The notes: generated by a model from the letters alone, not told the origin. A stretch of DNA of 14,342 nt from Desulfobacterales bacterium C00003060 (GCA_001751085.1 MAXP01000112.1:1-14342); one strand, 5' to 3'. Numbered from the stretch's first letter, positions 1 through 7,413 are shown. Program-made: numbers and translations.

Positions 1-62
1 AGGGGGAGAGCGCTACCCTGACACGGTAGAAGTCGCGAGTTCAAATCTCGCCGTGCCTACCA
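1..62 (+). tRNA. tRNA-Val(GAC), 3' portion (5' end outside window)
   Basis: The sequence starts inside the D loop. The anticodon stem 13-17/25-29 (CTACC/GGTAG) encloses a seven-base loop CTGACAC, giving anticodon GAC at 20-22, which reads valine codon GTC. The T stem 35-39/47-51 (GCGAG/CTCGC) has loop TTCAAAT. The 3' acceptor strand is CGTGCCT at 52-58, followed by discriminator A59 and a genome-encoded CCA at 60-62. The acceptor 5' strand and most of the D arm lie before base 1. The gene is convergent with the cobalamin operon that fills the rest of the window. Confidence 0.95.
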
Positions 63-70
63 GTTAAATC

Positions 71-104
71 AAGGGGTTATGGCGTTAGCCAAGCCCCTTT
101 TTTT
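71..104 (+). terminator. Intrinsic terminator of the tRNA-Val transcript
   Basis: The outer arms AAGGGG (71-76) and CCCCTT (94-99) and the inner arms TGGC/GCCA around loop GTTA form a stem-loop. It is followed by seven T residues (98-104), nine bases after the tRNA CCA. Read on the - strand the same stem is followed by the weaker tract TTGATTT, so it might also stop leftward transcription from cobU, whose stop codon is 47 bases away. That second role is inference. Confidence 0.85.
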
Positions 105-150
105 GTTACCATGAACTCCCGGTCCGCCACAGAAACGGTGGAGTTTCAGA

Positions 151-681
151 TCAAAAACGCATTCCCTTGATCGGAACCGGGATCCCTGCCACCATCCATA
201 CAACCCTGTCGACGCATCCCGAGACCTTCTGGTTCACCAATCCGGCCACATCCCGAAACCTCCTGGCCAGTCTGTTTTCAGGGATGATCCCGCATCCGAC
301 CTCGTTTGATACCAGAATCACAGAACATGGGGCCTTGCAGATCGCATGTGTGAGTGCATCTGTATGAGCCAGGATCTCTTCTTGTGATCCCTCCTTTGCC
401 ATGAGACTGCTTACCCACAGGGTCAGGCAGTCCACGAGGATTACATCCGCTTTCCCGCTGCGAGAGGCGACTGCCTCGGGCAATGAGGTCGAAACCTCAA
501 GGGTTTGCCAATCATGCCCCCGGGCCTTTTGATGTTCCCTGATACGCTGCTGCATCTCCTTGTCCTTCTCGCAACAGGTTGCGATGAAGACCTTTTGTTT
601 GAAACGGTCATTAGCATACCCCAGGGCGAATCCGCTCTTACCGCTGCGACAGCCACCAGTGACAAAGAGTGTATCTTTCAC
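151..681 (-). CDS. cobU: Adenosylcobinamide kinase / adenosylcobinamide-phosphate guanylyltransferase
   Basis: This bifunctional enzyme phosphorylates adenosylcobinamide and then transfers GMP to give adenosylcobinamide-GDP, the activated half for nucleotide loop assembly. The 176 residues match the usual length of about 180. A P-loop GGCRSGKS lies at 9-16. His50, in IREHQKARG, is at the position of the guanylylated histidine of the Salmonella enzyme. VDCLTLW (83-89) and SNEVGCGIIPE (125-135) are family hallmarks. The start is GTG at 681-679, overlapping the cbiP stop by four bases (GTGA), so the two are probably translationally coupled. It is the last gene of the operon. CobS, CobT and CobC, which would use its product, are not in the window. 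Confidence 0.96.
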   Translation of the reverse strand: MKDTLFVTGGCRSGKSGFALGYANDRFKQKVFIATCCEKDKEMQQRIREHQKARGHDWQTLEVSTSLPEAVASRSGKADVILVDCLTLWVSSLMAKEGSQEEILAHTDALTHAICKAPCSVILVSNEVGCGIIPENRLARRFRDVAGLVNQKVSGCVDRVVWMVAGIPVPIKGMRF

Positions 682-2189
682 TGCTCGATTCCCACAGCCT
701 TAATGATAGGCTCAAGTTCAAGGTGTCTGAGAAAATGTTGCGCCAGCAAGTCATATTGTTGATCCCGAAACCGCAATCCGTATTGTTCGTCAACCTCAAG
801 CCCTTCAAGGCCGACTCCGGAAAGCCATTGCCGGAGCGCCTGGGGATTGTCAAAGAGGCCATGCACGTAGGTCCCAAGGACATTGCCATCAGGTGACACG
901 CATCCATCTGAGTCACTGCAAGCTGTGCCATTTCGGCTAAGGATCTTGAACAGGGGATTCCCGCCAAGCAGAGTAGTTTTTCCCATGTGGATCTCGTATC
1001 CTTCGCCTTCAACGCCTTCACAGAAAAAGCGAGTTCGTGTGGTGGTCTTAGGCGCTGTCAAGGTAGTTTCGACAGGGAGGAACTTCAGTCCAGTCGTACT
1101 CCCTGGCCTTCCTTCCAGCCCTTCAGGGTCGCCTATGTTGTGGCCAAGCATCTGATATCCACCGCAGATGCCCAACAGGTAACCGCCGTTTTCCTTATAA
1201 GAAGTCAGTACCTCTGCCCAACCGGAACTTACCAGCCAGCCCAGATCCGAGAGAGTGTTCTTGGAGCCCGGCAGGATAACGGCGCGGTAGCAAGATAGAT
1301 CTGTTGCTTTTTCCAAGAAGGAGATTGTCAGGTCTTTTACCCGAAGCAGGGGATCGAAATCGGTAAAGTTGGAGATATGGGGAAGTCGTATGATAGCTAT
1401 TGCGCACTCATCCGCTTTGGGGGTGGGAGGATCAACCGGATTTTCTATAACAACCGAATCCTCGGCCTCGATGTGGATATCCCTGTACCATGGAACAAGC
1501 CCCAGCACCGGCTTGCCGGTTTTTACCTCGATCCAACGAATGCCGTCCATGAAAAGATTGGCTTCCCCACGGAACCGATTGATCAGAAATCCTATGATCT
1601 TGTCCTGCCGGCCAGGGGGGAGACACTCCAGGGTCCCCACGCACTGTGCAAATATGCCTCCGCGGTGGATATCAGCCACCAGGATTACAGGGGCGCCGGC
1701 ATATTCGGCCATGCGGAAGTTTACTATGTCGTGGGACGCCAGGTTTACCTCGGCACACGAACCTGCACCTTCCATAATGACCAGGTCATACGCCTCGCGC
1801 AGCCGGTCAAGGGCTTGACAAGCGGTCTTGAACAAAAACATCTTGTCTTGATGGTATGCCGATGCCTCTCGATTCCCAAAGACCTCGCCCAGTACAACAA
1901 CTTGGGATCCGGTATCGCTGGATGGTTTCAACAGGATCGGGTTCATATCCACGTGGGGGGAAATGCCTGCGGCTTCTGCCTGAACAACCTGGGCACGGCC
2001 CATCTCCCCGCCTTCCGGCGTCACGCCTGAGTTATTCGACATGTTCTGTGCCTTGAATGGCGCAACCCTCAGACCCAGCTTGGCCAAGATGCGACACATT
2101 GCCGTTGCCGTAATGCTTTTTCCCACCTCTGATGCAGTTCCAAAGACGGCTAAACAGGGGGCCATGGACGGGGCATTGTGTAATGTCAT
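678..2189 (-). CDS. cbiP: Adenosylcobyric acid synthase (glutamine-hydrolysing)
   Basis: This enzyme performs the four ATP- and glutamine-dependent amidations at side chains b, d, e and g that turn adenosylcobyrinic acid a,c-diamide into adenosylcobyric acid (CbiP/CobQ family). The 503 residues are a normal full length. The N-terminal synthetase half has the P-loop GTASEVGKS (17-25), PFKAQNMSNNSG (44-55) and ADIHRGGIF (172-180). The C-terminal class I glutamine amidotransferase half has the nucleophile Cys342 in GICGGYQMLG and the catalytic His443 in YVHGLFDN. LPGSKNTLSDL at 306-316 is also typical. ATG start overlaps the cbiH stop as ATGA. No domain is missing. Confidence 0.97.
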   Translation of the reverse strand: MTLHNAPSMAPCLAVFGTASEVGKSITATAMCRILAKLGLRVAPFKAQNMSNNSGVTPEGGEMGRAQVVQAEAAGISPHVDMNPILLKPSSDTGSQVVVLGEVFGNREASAYHQDKMFLFKTACQALDRLREAYDLVIMEGAGSCAEVNLASHDIVNFRMAEYAGAPVILVADIHRGGIFAQCVGTLECLPPGRQDKIIGFLINRFRGEANLFMDGIRWIEVKTGKPVLGLVPWYRDIHIEAEDSVVIENPVDPPTPKADECAIAIIRLPHISNFTDFDPLLRVKDLTISFLEKATDLSCYRAVILPGSKNTLSDLGWLVSSGWAEVLTSYKENGGYLLGICGGYQMLGHNIGDPEGLEGRPGSTTGLKFLPVETTLTAPKTTTRTRFFCEGVEGEGYEIHMGKTTLLGGNPLFKILSRNGTACSDSDGCVSPDGNVLGTYVHGLFDNPQALRQWLSGVGLEGLEVDEQYGLRFRDQQYDLLAQHFLRHLELEPIIKAVGIEQ

Positions 2190-3064
2190 GAGTTGTCGGT
2201 CGGATACTTATCCAGATACCCTCTTGGTGTAATCATGAGGTCTTCAAAGACATACGATTTGCTGTTTCCAACAATCATAATGGTCTGCATGTCCACATCC
2301 ATCGTGTGCATTTCAGAGAGCGTCGCAATATGCACTTGCTGGCCTGGCCGCATGGCCTTTTTCGCCAGCCCCACCGGTGTGTCCTTGTCCCGATATTTGA
2401 GAAGGATTTCCTGTGCGGTCCTCAATTGCCAGTCCCGTTTCTTGCTCTTCGGGTTGTACAAGACAAGGACAAAATCTGCCTTTGCGGCATGCGTTAGCCG
2501 ATTGACAATAACTGCCCATGGCGTGAGCAGGTCGCTTAGACTGATGGAAACAAAGTCGTGCATCAAGGGTGCTCCTACAAGCGCGGCAGCCGCACAGAGC
2601 GCAGGGATGCCGGGGACTATTTCCAGTATAACGTCATGCACACCCGCCGAGGTCCTTGCTGCCAAGGCAACTCGAAGGTGTTTTTGCCGGCACATCTCCA
2701 GCACAAGGCCTGCCATGCCATAGATGCCCGCATCACCGCTCGACACAATGGCCGTATCCCGGCCCTGAAAAGCATGATCGAGGGCTATGTTGACGCGATC
2801 CATTTCCGTTCGCATCCCAGTGGAAACGACTTCCTTGCCTACAAGCAGAGCCTCAATTAGCGTGATATAGGTCTTGTATCCAACGACCACCTGGACCGAA
2901 TGTAACACCTCAACAGCCCTTTCCGAAAGGTAAGCCGGATCACCCGGCCCCAGACCAACTACATACAGACGGTTCTGGCCACGGCCACTGTTACGTTTTT
3001 TGCCACCTGTTTTGCCACTAACAGTTGGGTTGTCTTTGCCCCCAGCAATGCTGCTGCTTCGCAT
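2186..3064 (-). CDS. cbiH: Cobalt-precorrin-3B C17-methyltransferase
   Basis: This SAM-dependent ring-contraction methyltransferase (CbiH/CobJ, tetrapyrrole methylase superfamily) makes cobalt-precorrin-4. Motifs: GLGPGD (37-42), SSGDAGIYGM (108-117), VPGIPALCAAAALVGAPL (150-167), YNPKSKKR (203-210) and the C-terminal MITPRGY (277-283). At 292 residues it is longer than the usual roughly 240-250, because of a 32-residue polar N-terminal tail before LYVVGLGPGD and about 10 extra residues near 128-146. The only ATG, GTG or TTG near the core is ATG at 3064, with GGAG ten bases upstream. That start makes the gene overlap cbiG by 106 bases, so the tail is read from the same DNA as the CbiG C-terminus. 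The function is secure; the start is moderately secure. Confidence 0.93.
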   Translation of the reverse strand: MRSSSIAGGKDNPTVSGKTGGKKRNSGRGQNRLYVVGLGPGDPAYLSERAVEVLHSVQVVVGYKTYITLIEALLVGKEVVSTGMRTEMDRVNIALDHAFQGRDTAIVSSGDAGIYGMAGLVLEMCRQKHLRVALAARTSAGVHDVILEIVPGIPALCAAAALVGAPLMHDFVSISLSDLLTPWAVIVNRLTHAAKADFVLVLYNPKSKKRDWQLRTAQEILLKYRDKDTPVGLAKKAMRPGQQVHIATLSEMHTMDVDMQTIMIVGNSKSYVFEDLMITPRGYLDKYPTDNS

Positions 3065-4065
3065 ACGCTTTCAACTCCGGTATGTTTCCTTACGAGTCTT
3101 GAAGGGCTCTGAAGCCCTTTGACCCGGTTGAGTTCTTCTGATGAGTAAAATATGATCGGAAGATGCAATTCCTTGGCCAGCAAAACCAGCGCCTTCTCAT
3201 CCTTTTTGATATCAATCGTGGCCAGCCTGCATAGACTCATTACTGAAAGTTTGTGTTTGTGCAAGACCTCGTACAGGAACCCGTTGATTTCTTCTTTGCC
3301 TGTGCCTCGATTGCAGCCTATGCCCGCGACAAGGATGCGAGGTCTTAAGACCAGGCAAGCGGGCGGAAGTTCTTTGATTTCATCACCCACATATATCAGA
3401 GGCTGAGCATCCCCCCTCTCCCCCGTGGGGGAAGGGGCAGGGTGAGAGTGGATTGTCCGAAAATACCGAGTAAACATGGCTGCCGGCAACGAATCCCTCA
3501 AAAACCTGAATGGATCAAGAACTTCTATCGTCTCTTTTCTAAGGAATCCCATGTTAATGAACTTGATTGCAGCGGGGTTCTCTATGACGAGATCAAGCTC
3601 TTCAGCTATAAGTTCTATACTGGGAACATCATTTGCATCCGTAGCCGTGGTAATAACCGGCACAGCCCCAACAATTTGGGCGACTTGTCTTGCCAGTTCA
3701 TTTGCGCCGCCCAAGTGTCCTGAAAGCAGGCTGATACAATGATTGCACTTCTCATCCAGCACCACCACCGCAGGATCAACCGTCTTATCCTTGATAAGCG
3801 GCGTAATAATCCTGATCACGATACCGGTAGCCATAATAAAGATGTGGCCCTTGTAATGACAGAAGGATGATAATACATGGGCCTTGAAGTTTTCAAATCC
3901 TACACAATGATCGTCGTGGCCCTTCAAGTGCAAGGGGATGTGGCAATCTGCGCTATCAAGACGTTGCCGGATCTTGCCGGCAAGGATTCTTCCCTTAGGC
4001 GTGATCGCCCACACGGCATACTTAGGGATGGGGACTAAATAACTGTTGTTTTCAAAGTCTGTCAT
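2959..4065 (-). CDS. cbiG: Cobalt-precorrin-5A hydrolase
   Basis: CbiG opens the delta-lactone of cobalt-precorrin-5A and releases acetaldehyde, giving cobalt-precorrin-5B. The 368 residues contain all three parts of the family. There is an N-terminal region (about 15-100) with MATGIVIRIITPLI. A middle domain has the hallmark GHLGGAN at 116-122 and ITTATDANDVPSIE. A C-terminal CobE-like domain from about 243 has GIGCNRGT (248-255) and GVESVCEAAAL (330-340). The linker before the C-terminal domain carries the peptide HPAPSPTGERGDAQ, encoded by a palindromic repeat at 3411-3450. ATG start overlaps the cbiF stop as ATGA. The C-terminus VTVAVA is as expected for the family, so the reading frame is intact to its stop at 2959. 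Confidence 0.95.
   Translation of the reverse strand: MTDFENNSYLVPIPKYAVWAITPKGRILAGKIRQRLDSADCHIPLHLKGHDDHCVGFENFKAHVLSSFCHYKGHIFIMATGIVIRIITPLIKDKTVDPAVVVLDEKCNHCISLLSGHLGGANELARQVAQIVGAVPVITTATDANDVPSIELIAEELDLVIENPAAIKFINMGFLRKETIEVLDPFRFLRDSLPAAMFTRYFRTIHSHPAPSPTGERGDAQPLIYVGDEIKELPPACLVLRPRILVAGIGCNRGTGKEEINGFLYEVLHKHKLSVMSLCRLATIDIKKDEKALVLLAKELHLPIIFYSSEELNRVKGLQSPSRLVRKHTGVESVCEAAALLGAKTTQLLVAKQVAKNVTVAVARTVCM
3411..3450. repeat. REP-like palindromic GC-rich repeat inside cbiG
   Basis: CCCCC (3420-3424) and GGGGG (3427-3431) pair across a GT spacer. An outer CCCC (3412-3416 region) can pair with GGGG at 3434-3437, and CAGGGTGAGAG follows. The element is translated as about residues 206-219 of CbiG, in the linker before the C-terminal domain. 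The block CCCCCTCTCCCC followed by CAGGGT is shared with the inverted repeat at 11220-11264, there in the opposite orientation, which suggests one repeat family. Copy number in the genome is unknown. Confidence 0.7.
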
Positions 4066-4892
4066 TTCCTGAAACGGTGAGAAAAAGATTCGTCGTAAAG
4101 CTTTGACCTTGCTTCCAACCCGGCCTCCTTCACTTCTAACACCCTTCCCACTATGATCAATGCTTGTCTTGTGATTCCTTCCCTCCGGATGACTTCCCCA
4201 AGGTCCTTTATCCTGGTATGGATGATCTTCTGATCAGGCTGGCTCACCCGGTAGGCAACCACGGCAGGGGTGTTTTCTCCGTATGATGCCTGCAGGACGT
4301 TCGATACCTCCTGGATCATAGAGATGCTCAGATATATGGCCATTGAAGTCTTGTGGGCAGCCAGACTCTTCAGGGACTCGCTTTGTGGAACCTTAGTCCT
4401 TCCGGTCATGCGCGTAAGGATAAGGGTTTGTGCGATTTCGGGGATCGTGTATTCCTGACCCATGGCCGCTGCAGCCGCAAAGGCAGCCGTCACACCGGGT
4501 ATAATCTCATAAGGCACAGACCGCTTTTCCAGTTCTGCAATCTGTTCTTGGATAGCGCCATAAAGGCTTGGGTCTCCCGAGTGTAGACGGACGACCCGTT
4601 TTCCTTCTTCATGGCCCTGGCACATCATGGCAATGATCTCATCAAGGGCCAAAGGTGCGCTGTTGATCTTGATGGCATCAGGATCTGCCCACTTGAGCAC
4701 TGGGTCTGGCACCAGGGACCCTGCATAGACAATTAGATCTGCGCCTTCGAGTGCCTTTTTCCCCTTCACGGTGATCAGCTCAGGGTCTCCCGGCCCTGCA
4801 CCGACAAAGATAATGGGGTGCCGGATACTGGTGGTCCGTGGTCCGTGGTCCGTGCTCCGTGGTTCGTTGCTTGATGCTTCTTTGGTGTTCAC
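4062..4892 (-). CDS. cbiF: Cobalt-precorrin-4 C11-methyltransferase
   Basis: This SAM-dependent methyltransferase of the tetrapyrrole methylase superfamily converts cobalt-precorrin-4 to cobalt-precorrin-5A. Motifs: GAGPGDPELITVKG (31-44), VYAGSLVPDPVL (55-66), HSGDPSLYGAI (104-114), IPGVTAAFAAAAAMG (131-145) and LTRMTGRT (159-166). These are diagnostic for CbiF/CobM. The 276 residues exceed the usual 250-260 because of about 25 extra N-terminal residues, largely coded by a heptamer tandem repeat. The start is GTG at 4892-4890, overlapping the cbiET stop (GTGA), with AAGGA eight bases upstream. No better start lies between it and the core fold. It probably acts in the cytoplasm like the other corrin enzymes. 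Confidence 0.96.
   Translation of the reverse strand: MNTKEASSNEPRSTDHGPRTTSIRHPIIFVGAGPGDPELITVKGKKALEGADLIVYAGSLVPDPVLKWADPDAIKINSAPLALDEIIAMMCQGHEEGKRVVRLHSGDPSLYGAIQEQIAELEKRSVPYEIIPGVTAAFAAAAAMGQEYTIPEIAQTLILTRMTGRTKVPQSESLKSLAAHKTSMAIYLSISMIQEVSNVLQASYGENTPAVVAYRVSQPDQKIIHTRIKDLGEVIRREGITRQALIIVGRVLEVKEAGLEARSKLYDESFSHRFRK
4831..4865. repeat. Heptamer tandem repeat in the 5' coding part of cbiF
   Basis: On the + strand the unit GTGGTCC occurs three times perfectly (4831-4851), then as GTGCTCC and GTGGTTC, five units in all. It encodes about residues 10-21 of CbiF (EPRSTDHGPRTT), just before the conserved core. As seven is not a multiple of three, each gain or loss of a unit would shift the frame between the start codon and the core. 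Confidence 0.85.
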
Positions 4893-6262
4893 ACCGAAGT
4901 TCCTTTCTGTCTGATGCCGCTGATGATCCAGACAGGGTTCAGGGCCTCCAGTCTCTCGCCGGACGGCATTCCCTTTCCCCGGTTAATCTGTACCTGGGTC
5001 ACCTCAGTTGAAAATCCAAGTCCTTGCAAGGTTGTAATGGCATCGTTGAGACTGGCAAACAGGATTGTATTTATTACAATGACTCCGCCCGGTGTCAGAT
5101 ATTCCTCTGCGGCCTTGATAATCTGCAACAGGTCTTTTCCTCCTCCTCCGATAAAGATACGATCAGGTGGGGGAAGATCCTTCAAACCACTCGGCAATTT
5201 GGCCTCAACAATATCAAGGTTCCTGACCTTGAATTGCTTCTTGTTCTGCTGAATATGACTAACCCGTTCCGGGTCTTGTTCCACGGCAATGATCCTGCCG
5301 CCATTGAGCAAGAGCGAGGCCTCAAGGGACACTGATCCGCTTCCGGCTCCAAGGTCCCACAAGACGAGGCCCGGCCAGAGGCGAAGCTTGGATATGGAGA
5401 TGGCCCTGGCCTCTGCTTTGGTTATGAGACCTGCTTCATGATGATAACACACTTCGGGCATGCCGAGGTGAAGTCTTGCGTGATCCTTGAGGTGAAGGCG
5501 AGTTCCCGGCCGTGTTTGAAGCTCCCCGCAGCAAGCTGCGGGGAATCTTCGACCGTAATGAAGTTTGCCATTTTCATATTCGCTCGCTAACCCAGCAGCA
5601 AGCTGCGGGAAATGCGCTCGCTTTTGCGGTTCAGTAATACACGGTTTTAGCACAATAACAACGTTTAGTGCCGCAAACTCCTTACTTGCAGCTTCTGCCG
5701 GCAAATACCAGGCAACTTGCTCCCCAGGCATGCCGAGATTTTCCAAAACGCACATCGTGAGGTCTTCGTGTCCAGCCTTAATCAATTGTCGGGCCAGCCA
5801 CGCGGGTGTCTTCTTAGGGTCCGTGAGTACGGCCACCTTGTCATTTTTTGCCACAGCGTCAAGGAAAGGCTTTTCAGGGCGTTCGCCATGGAGGCTTACG
5901 ACCACGGCATCCTGCCAGGAGGTTTTGATCCGGCTAAAGGCCGCTGCAACACTGGAAATATTGGGATGGATCACAACATTTTCCGCCCCAAGTGAAGTGA
6001 CCAATAAAGGCCCGATGCCAAAGAAATTAGGATCTCCTGATGTTAGGACAACAATCTGCTTGCCCTTCATCTGGGTCTTGATCTGCCTGACAAGAGTCGG
6101 CATATCTCCGGCAATGACCTTCTTCTTGGCAGGGTGGTCCCTGAAACAGGCCAGGTGTCGGCGTCCCCCTACCAGAAGTTGAGCCTGTCCAATTATTTTC
6201 AGGTGCCTGCCCGTCAGATCCTCTGGGCCAAGGCCCATCCCGATTACGTGGACTGGAATCAC
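4889..6262 (-). CDS. cbiET: Fused cobalt-precorrin-7 C5-methyltransferase / cobalt-precorrin-6B C15-methyltransferase (decarboxylating)
   Basis: This is a natural fusion of CbiE and CbiT (the CobL arrangement), which methylates C5 and C15 and removes the C12 acetate carboxyl. Residues 1 to about 207 are CbiE: VIGMGLGPEDLT (6-17), LTSGDPNFFGIG (73-84) and HPNISSVAAAFSRI (99-112). Residues from about 268 to 457 are CbiT, with the Rossmann SAM site WDLGAGSGSVSLEA (302-315), AVEQDPERV and IFIGGGGKDL. The linker (about 208-265) is unusually long and is partly encoded by two palindromic repeats. The start is GTG at 6262, with GAGGG seven bases upstream, overlapping the cbiD stop region; the gap to cbiD is ten bases. 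At 457 residues it is longer than typical CobL/CbiET proteins of about 400-430. Confidence 0.95.
   Translation of the reverse strand: MIPVHVIGMGLGPEDLTGRHLKIIGQAQLLVGGRRHLACFRDHPAKKKVIAGDMPTLVRQIKTQMKGKQIVVLTSGDPNFFGIGPLLVTSLGAENVVIHPNISSVAAAFSRIKTSWQDAVVVSLHGERPEKPFLDAVAKNDKVAVLTDPKKTPAWLARQLIKAGHEDLTMCVLENLGMPGEQVAWYLPAEAASKEFAALNVVIVLKPCITEPQKRAHFPQLAAGLASEYENGKLHYGRRFPAACCGELQTRPGTRLHLKDHARLHLGMPEVCYHHEAGLITKAEARAISISKLRLWPGLVLWDLGAGSGSVSLEASLLLNGGRIIAVEQDPERVSHIQQNKKQFKVRNLDIVEAKLPSGLKDLPPPDRIFIGGGGKDLLQIIKAAEEYLTPGGVIVINTILFASLNDAITTLQGLGFSTEVTQVQINRGKGMPSGERLEALNPVWIISGIRQKGTSV
5518..5550. repeat. REP-like palindrome, copy 1, in the cbiET linker
   Basis: CCCCGCAGC (5524-5532) and GCTGCGGGG (5535-5543) form a perfect nine-base-pair stem around AA, extended by GAAG (5518-5521) pairing with CTTC (5547-5550). 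On the - strand it is translated as FPAACCGEL (residues 240-248), between the CbiE and CbiT domains. Confidence 0.85.
5581..5621. repeat. REP-like palindrome, degenerate copy 2, in the cbiET linker
   Basis: CAGCAAGCTGCGGG near 5595-5609 repeats the core of copy 1 but has lost the left CCCCG arm. It is bracketed by direct repeats CGCTCGC at 5581-5587 and 5615-5621. It is translated as FPQLAAG (residues 218-224), a different reading frame from copy 1. Confidence 0.75.
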
Positions 6263-6272
6263 GCTGTAGCCC

Positions 6273-7373
6273 TCATGTCTTCACTGACTCAAACAGCACT
6301 TGGCCATCATAATCGAAGATAACACCGCCTACACTGGAATGTGTACCGGCAAGATTCCGGGCAGAGTGGAGCATCATCTTTCCCACCACACTGACCACGG
6401 CAGGATAGTCATTCCGGACAAGGCCCAGGGCTTGTCGTGCCGTGTTTGCATCTCTTATCTGTCTTGCAAGGCCGCTTTCGCCAGTTGCCTCCAGCGTCCA
6501 TCCTGCCAGCCTTTCCATGCTCATCTGCGCCTTGGCTGCATGGGTGTAATGAAATCCCTGGGCTATTTTGATTGCCTTGCCAAAGAACACGGCAAGGACA
6601 ATATCTTCAAGCCCCTGTTTTATTGATGCCTCTACAGAGAATCCAAAATAATCTCCGATTTGTACGAAGGCCTCCTCAGGGTTCTCGTTGAAGAGGGCCT
6701 GGGCAAATCTCTCGCTCCGGCGGCCGGTTGTCAGAACAATGTTTCGCAGGCCCGTAGCTCTTGCCACAGAAAGGGCAGATCGGATCGTCGCCCTATAGGC
6801 CTCGTGGGACAGAGGACGAACAATACCCGTTGTTCCCAGGATGGAGATACCTCCAACGATTCCAAGTCTTGCATTCATGGTCTTTTTGGCTATCTCCACA
6901 CCCTCCGGCACAAAGATCTCTACGAAAAGGTCCTTGCTTTGCCTACCTGGAGATGATCCCAGCACTTCCCTGACTGCTGCCCGGATCATCTCCCGCGGCA
7001 CAGGATTGATAGCAGGTTTCCCCACACCCACCTCCAGGCCGGGCTTGGTTACAATACCTACTCCTTCTCCGGCCATCATGAAAACCTCGTTGCTGCCCTG
7101 AACGTTATCCACCATCCAGACCCTGGCACCGATAACGGCCCTGTGGGTCACGTCAGGGTCGTCACCAGCGTCTTTTATGACGGTACATTCCGCTTTTCCC
7201 CCAACGAACCTGCTGCCATTGATTGGAACCTTGAGTGTGTCCCCACGGGGAAGGGTTAGACGGACTGAATCAGGGGCTTTACCTTCCACAAGAAGCATCA
7301 TGGCTGCTTTTGCGGAGACAGCGGCTGCCGTGCCTGTGGTAAAGCCTGATCGCAGTTTCCGCCTATGTGGCAT
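6273..7373 (-). CDS. cbiD: Cobalt-precorrin-5B C1-methyltransferase
   Basis: CbiD methylates C1 of cobalt-precorrin-5B in the anaerobic pathway to give cobalt-precorrin-6A, and it has its own fold unlike the other methylases. The 366 residues are full length. The start region LRSGFTTGTAAAVSAKAA (7-24) is the clearest signature. Others are AGEGVGIVTKPGLEVGVGKP, INPVPREMI, GTTGIVRPLSHEAY and the C-terminal HSSVGGVIFDYDGQ. ATG at 7373 has GGAG about ten bases upstream. This GGAG is part of a short palindrome GGAGATCTCC (7378-7387). Presence of CbiD rather than CobF marks the pathway as anaerobic, cobalt-early. The gene lies 40 bases after the membrane protein and ten before cbiET. Confidence 0.97.
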   Translation of the reverse strand: MPHRRKLRSGFTTGTAAAVSAKAAMMLLVEGKAPDSVRLTLPRGDTLKVPINGSRFVGGKAECTVIKDAGDDPDVTHRAVIGARVWMVDNVQGSNEVFMMAGEGVGIVTKPGLEVGVGKPAINPVPREMIRAAVREVLGSSPGRQSKDLFVEIFVPEGVEIAKKTMNARLGIVGGISILGTTGIVRPLSHEAYRATIRSALSVARATGLRNIVLTTGRRSERFAQALFNENPEEAFVQIGDYFGFSVEASIKQGLEDIVLAVFFGKAIKIAQGFHYTHAAKAQMSMERLAGWTLEATGESGLARQIRDANTARQALGLVRNDYPAVVSVVGKMMLHSARNLAGTHSSVGGVIFDYDGQVLFESVKT

Positions 7374-7413
7374 TTTAGGAGATCTCCACGGAGTTTTTGA
7401 GAAACTACAAAAT

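Noticed and set aside
1..104. tRNA-Val 3' end as an integration site of a mobile element
   Set aside because: No integrase gene and no noticed repeat of the tRNA 3' end; the neighbouring genes are ordinary metabolic genes.
113..146. Hairpin after cobU as operon terminator
   Set aside because: Imperfect stem GAACTCC/GGAGTTTC without a T tract on the - strand; too weak to call.
1369..2030. Long open frames on the + strand opposite cbiP
   Set aside because: They are antisense to a fully convincing CbiP and show no recognisable motif; they are by-products of codon bias.
2984..2990. GCCACTG, resembling the core of the B12 box
   Set aside because: It lies in the cbiG/cbiH overlap on the + strand, the wrong orientation, with no surrounding riboswitch structure.
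4831..4865. CRISPR-like repeat array
   Set aside because: Units of seven bases without spacers; a simple tandem repeat.
5565..6182. + strand open frame of 205 codons opposite cbiET
   Set aside because: Antisense to conserved CbiE motifs, no ribosome binding site or family resemblance.
7378..7387. Palindrome GGAGATCTCC before cbiD
   Set aside because: Ten-base palindromes occur by chance; it includes the likely Shine-Dalgarno but there is no further support for an operator.
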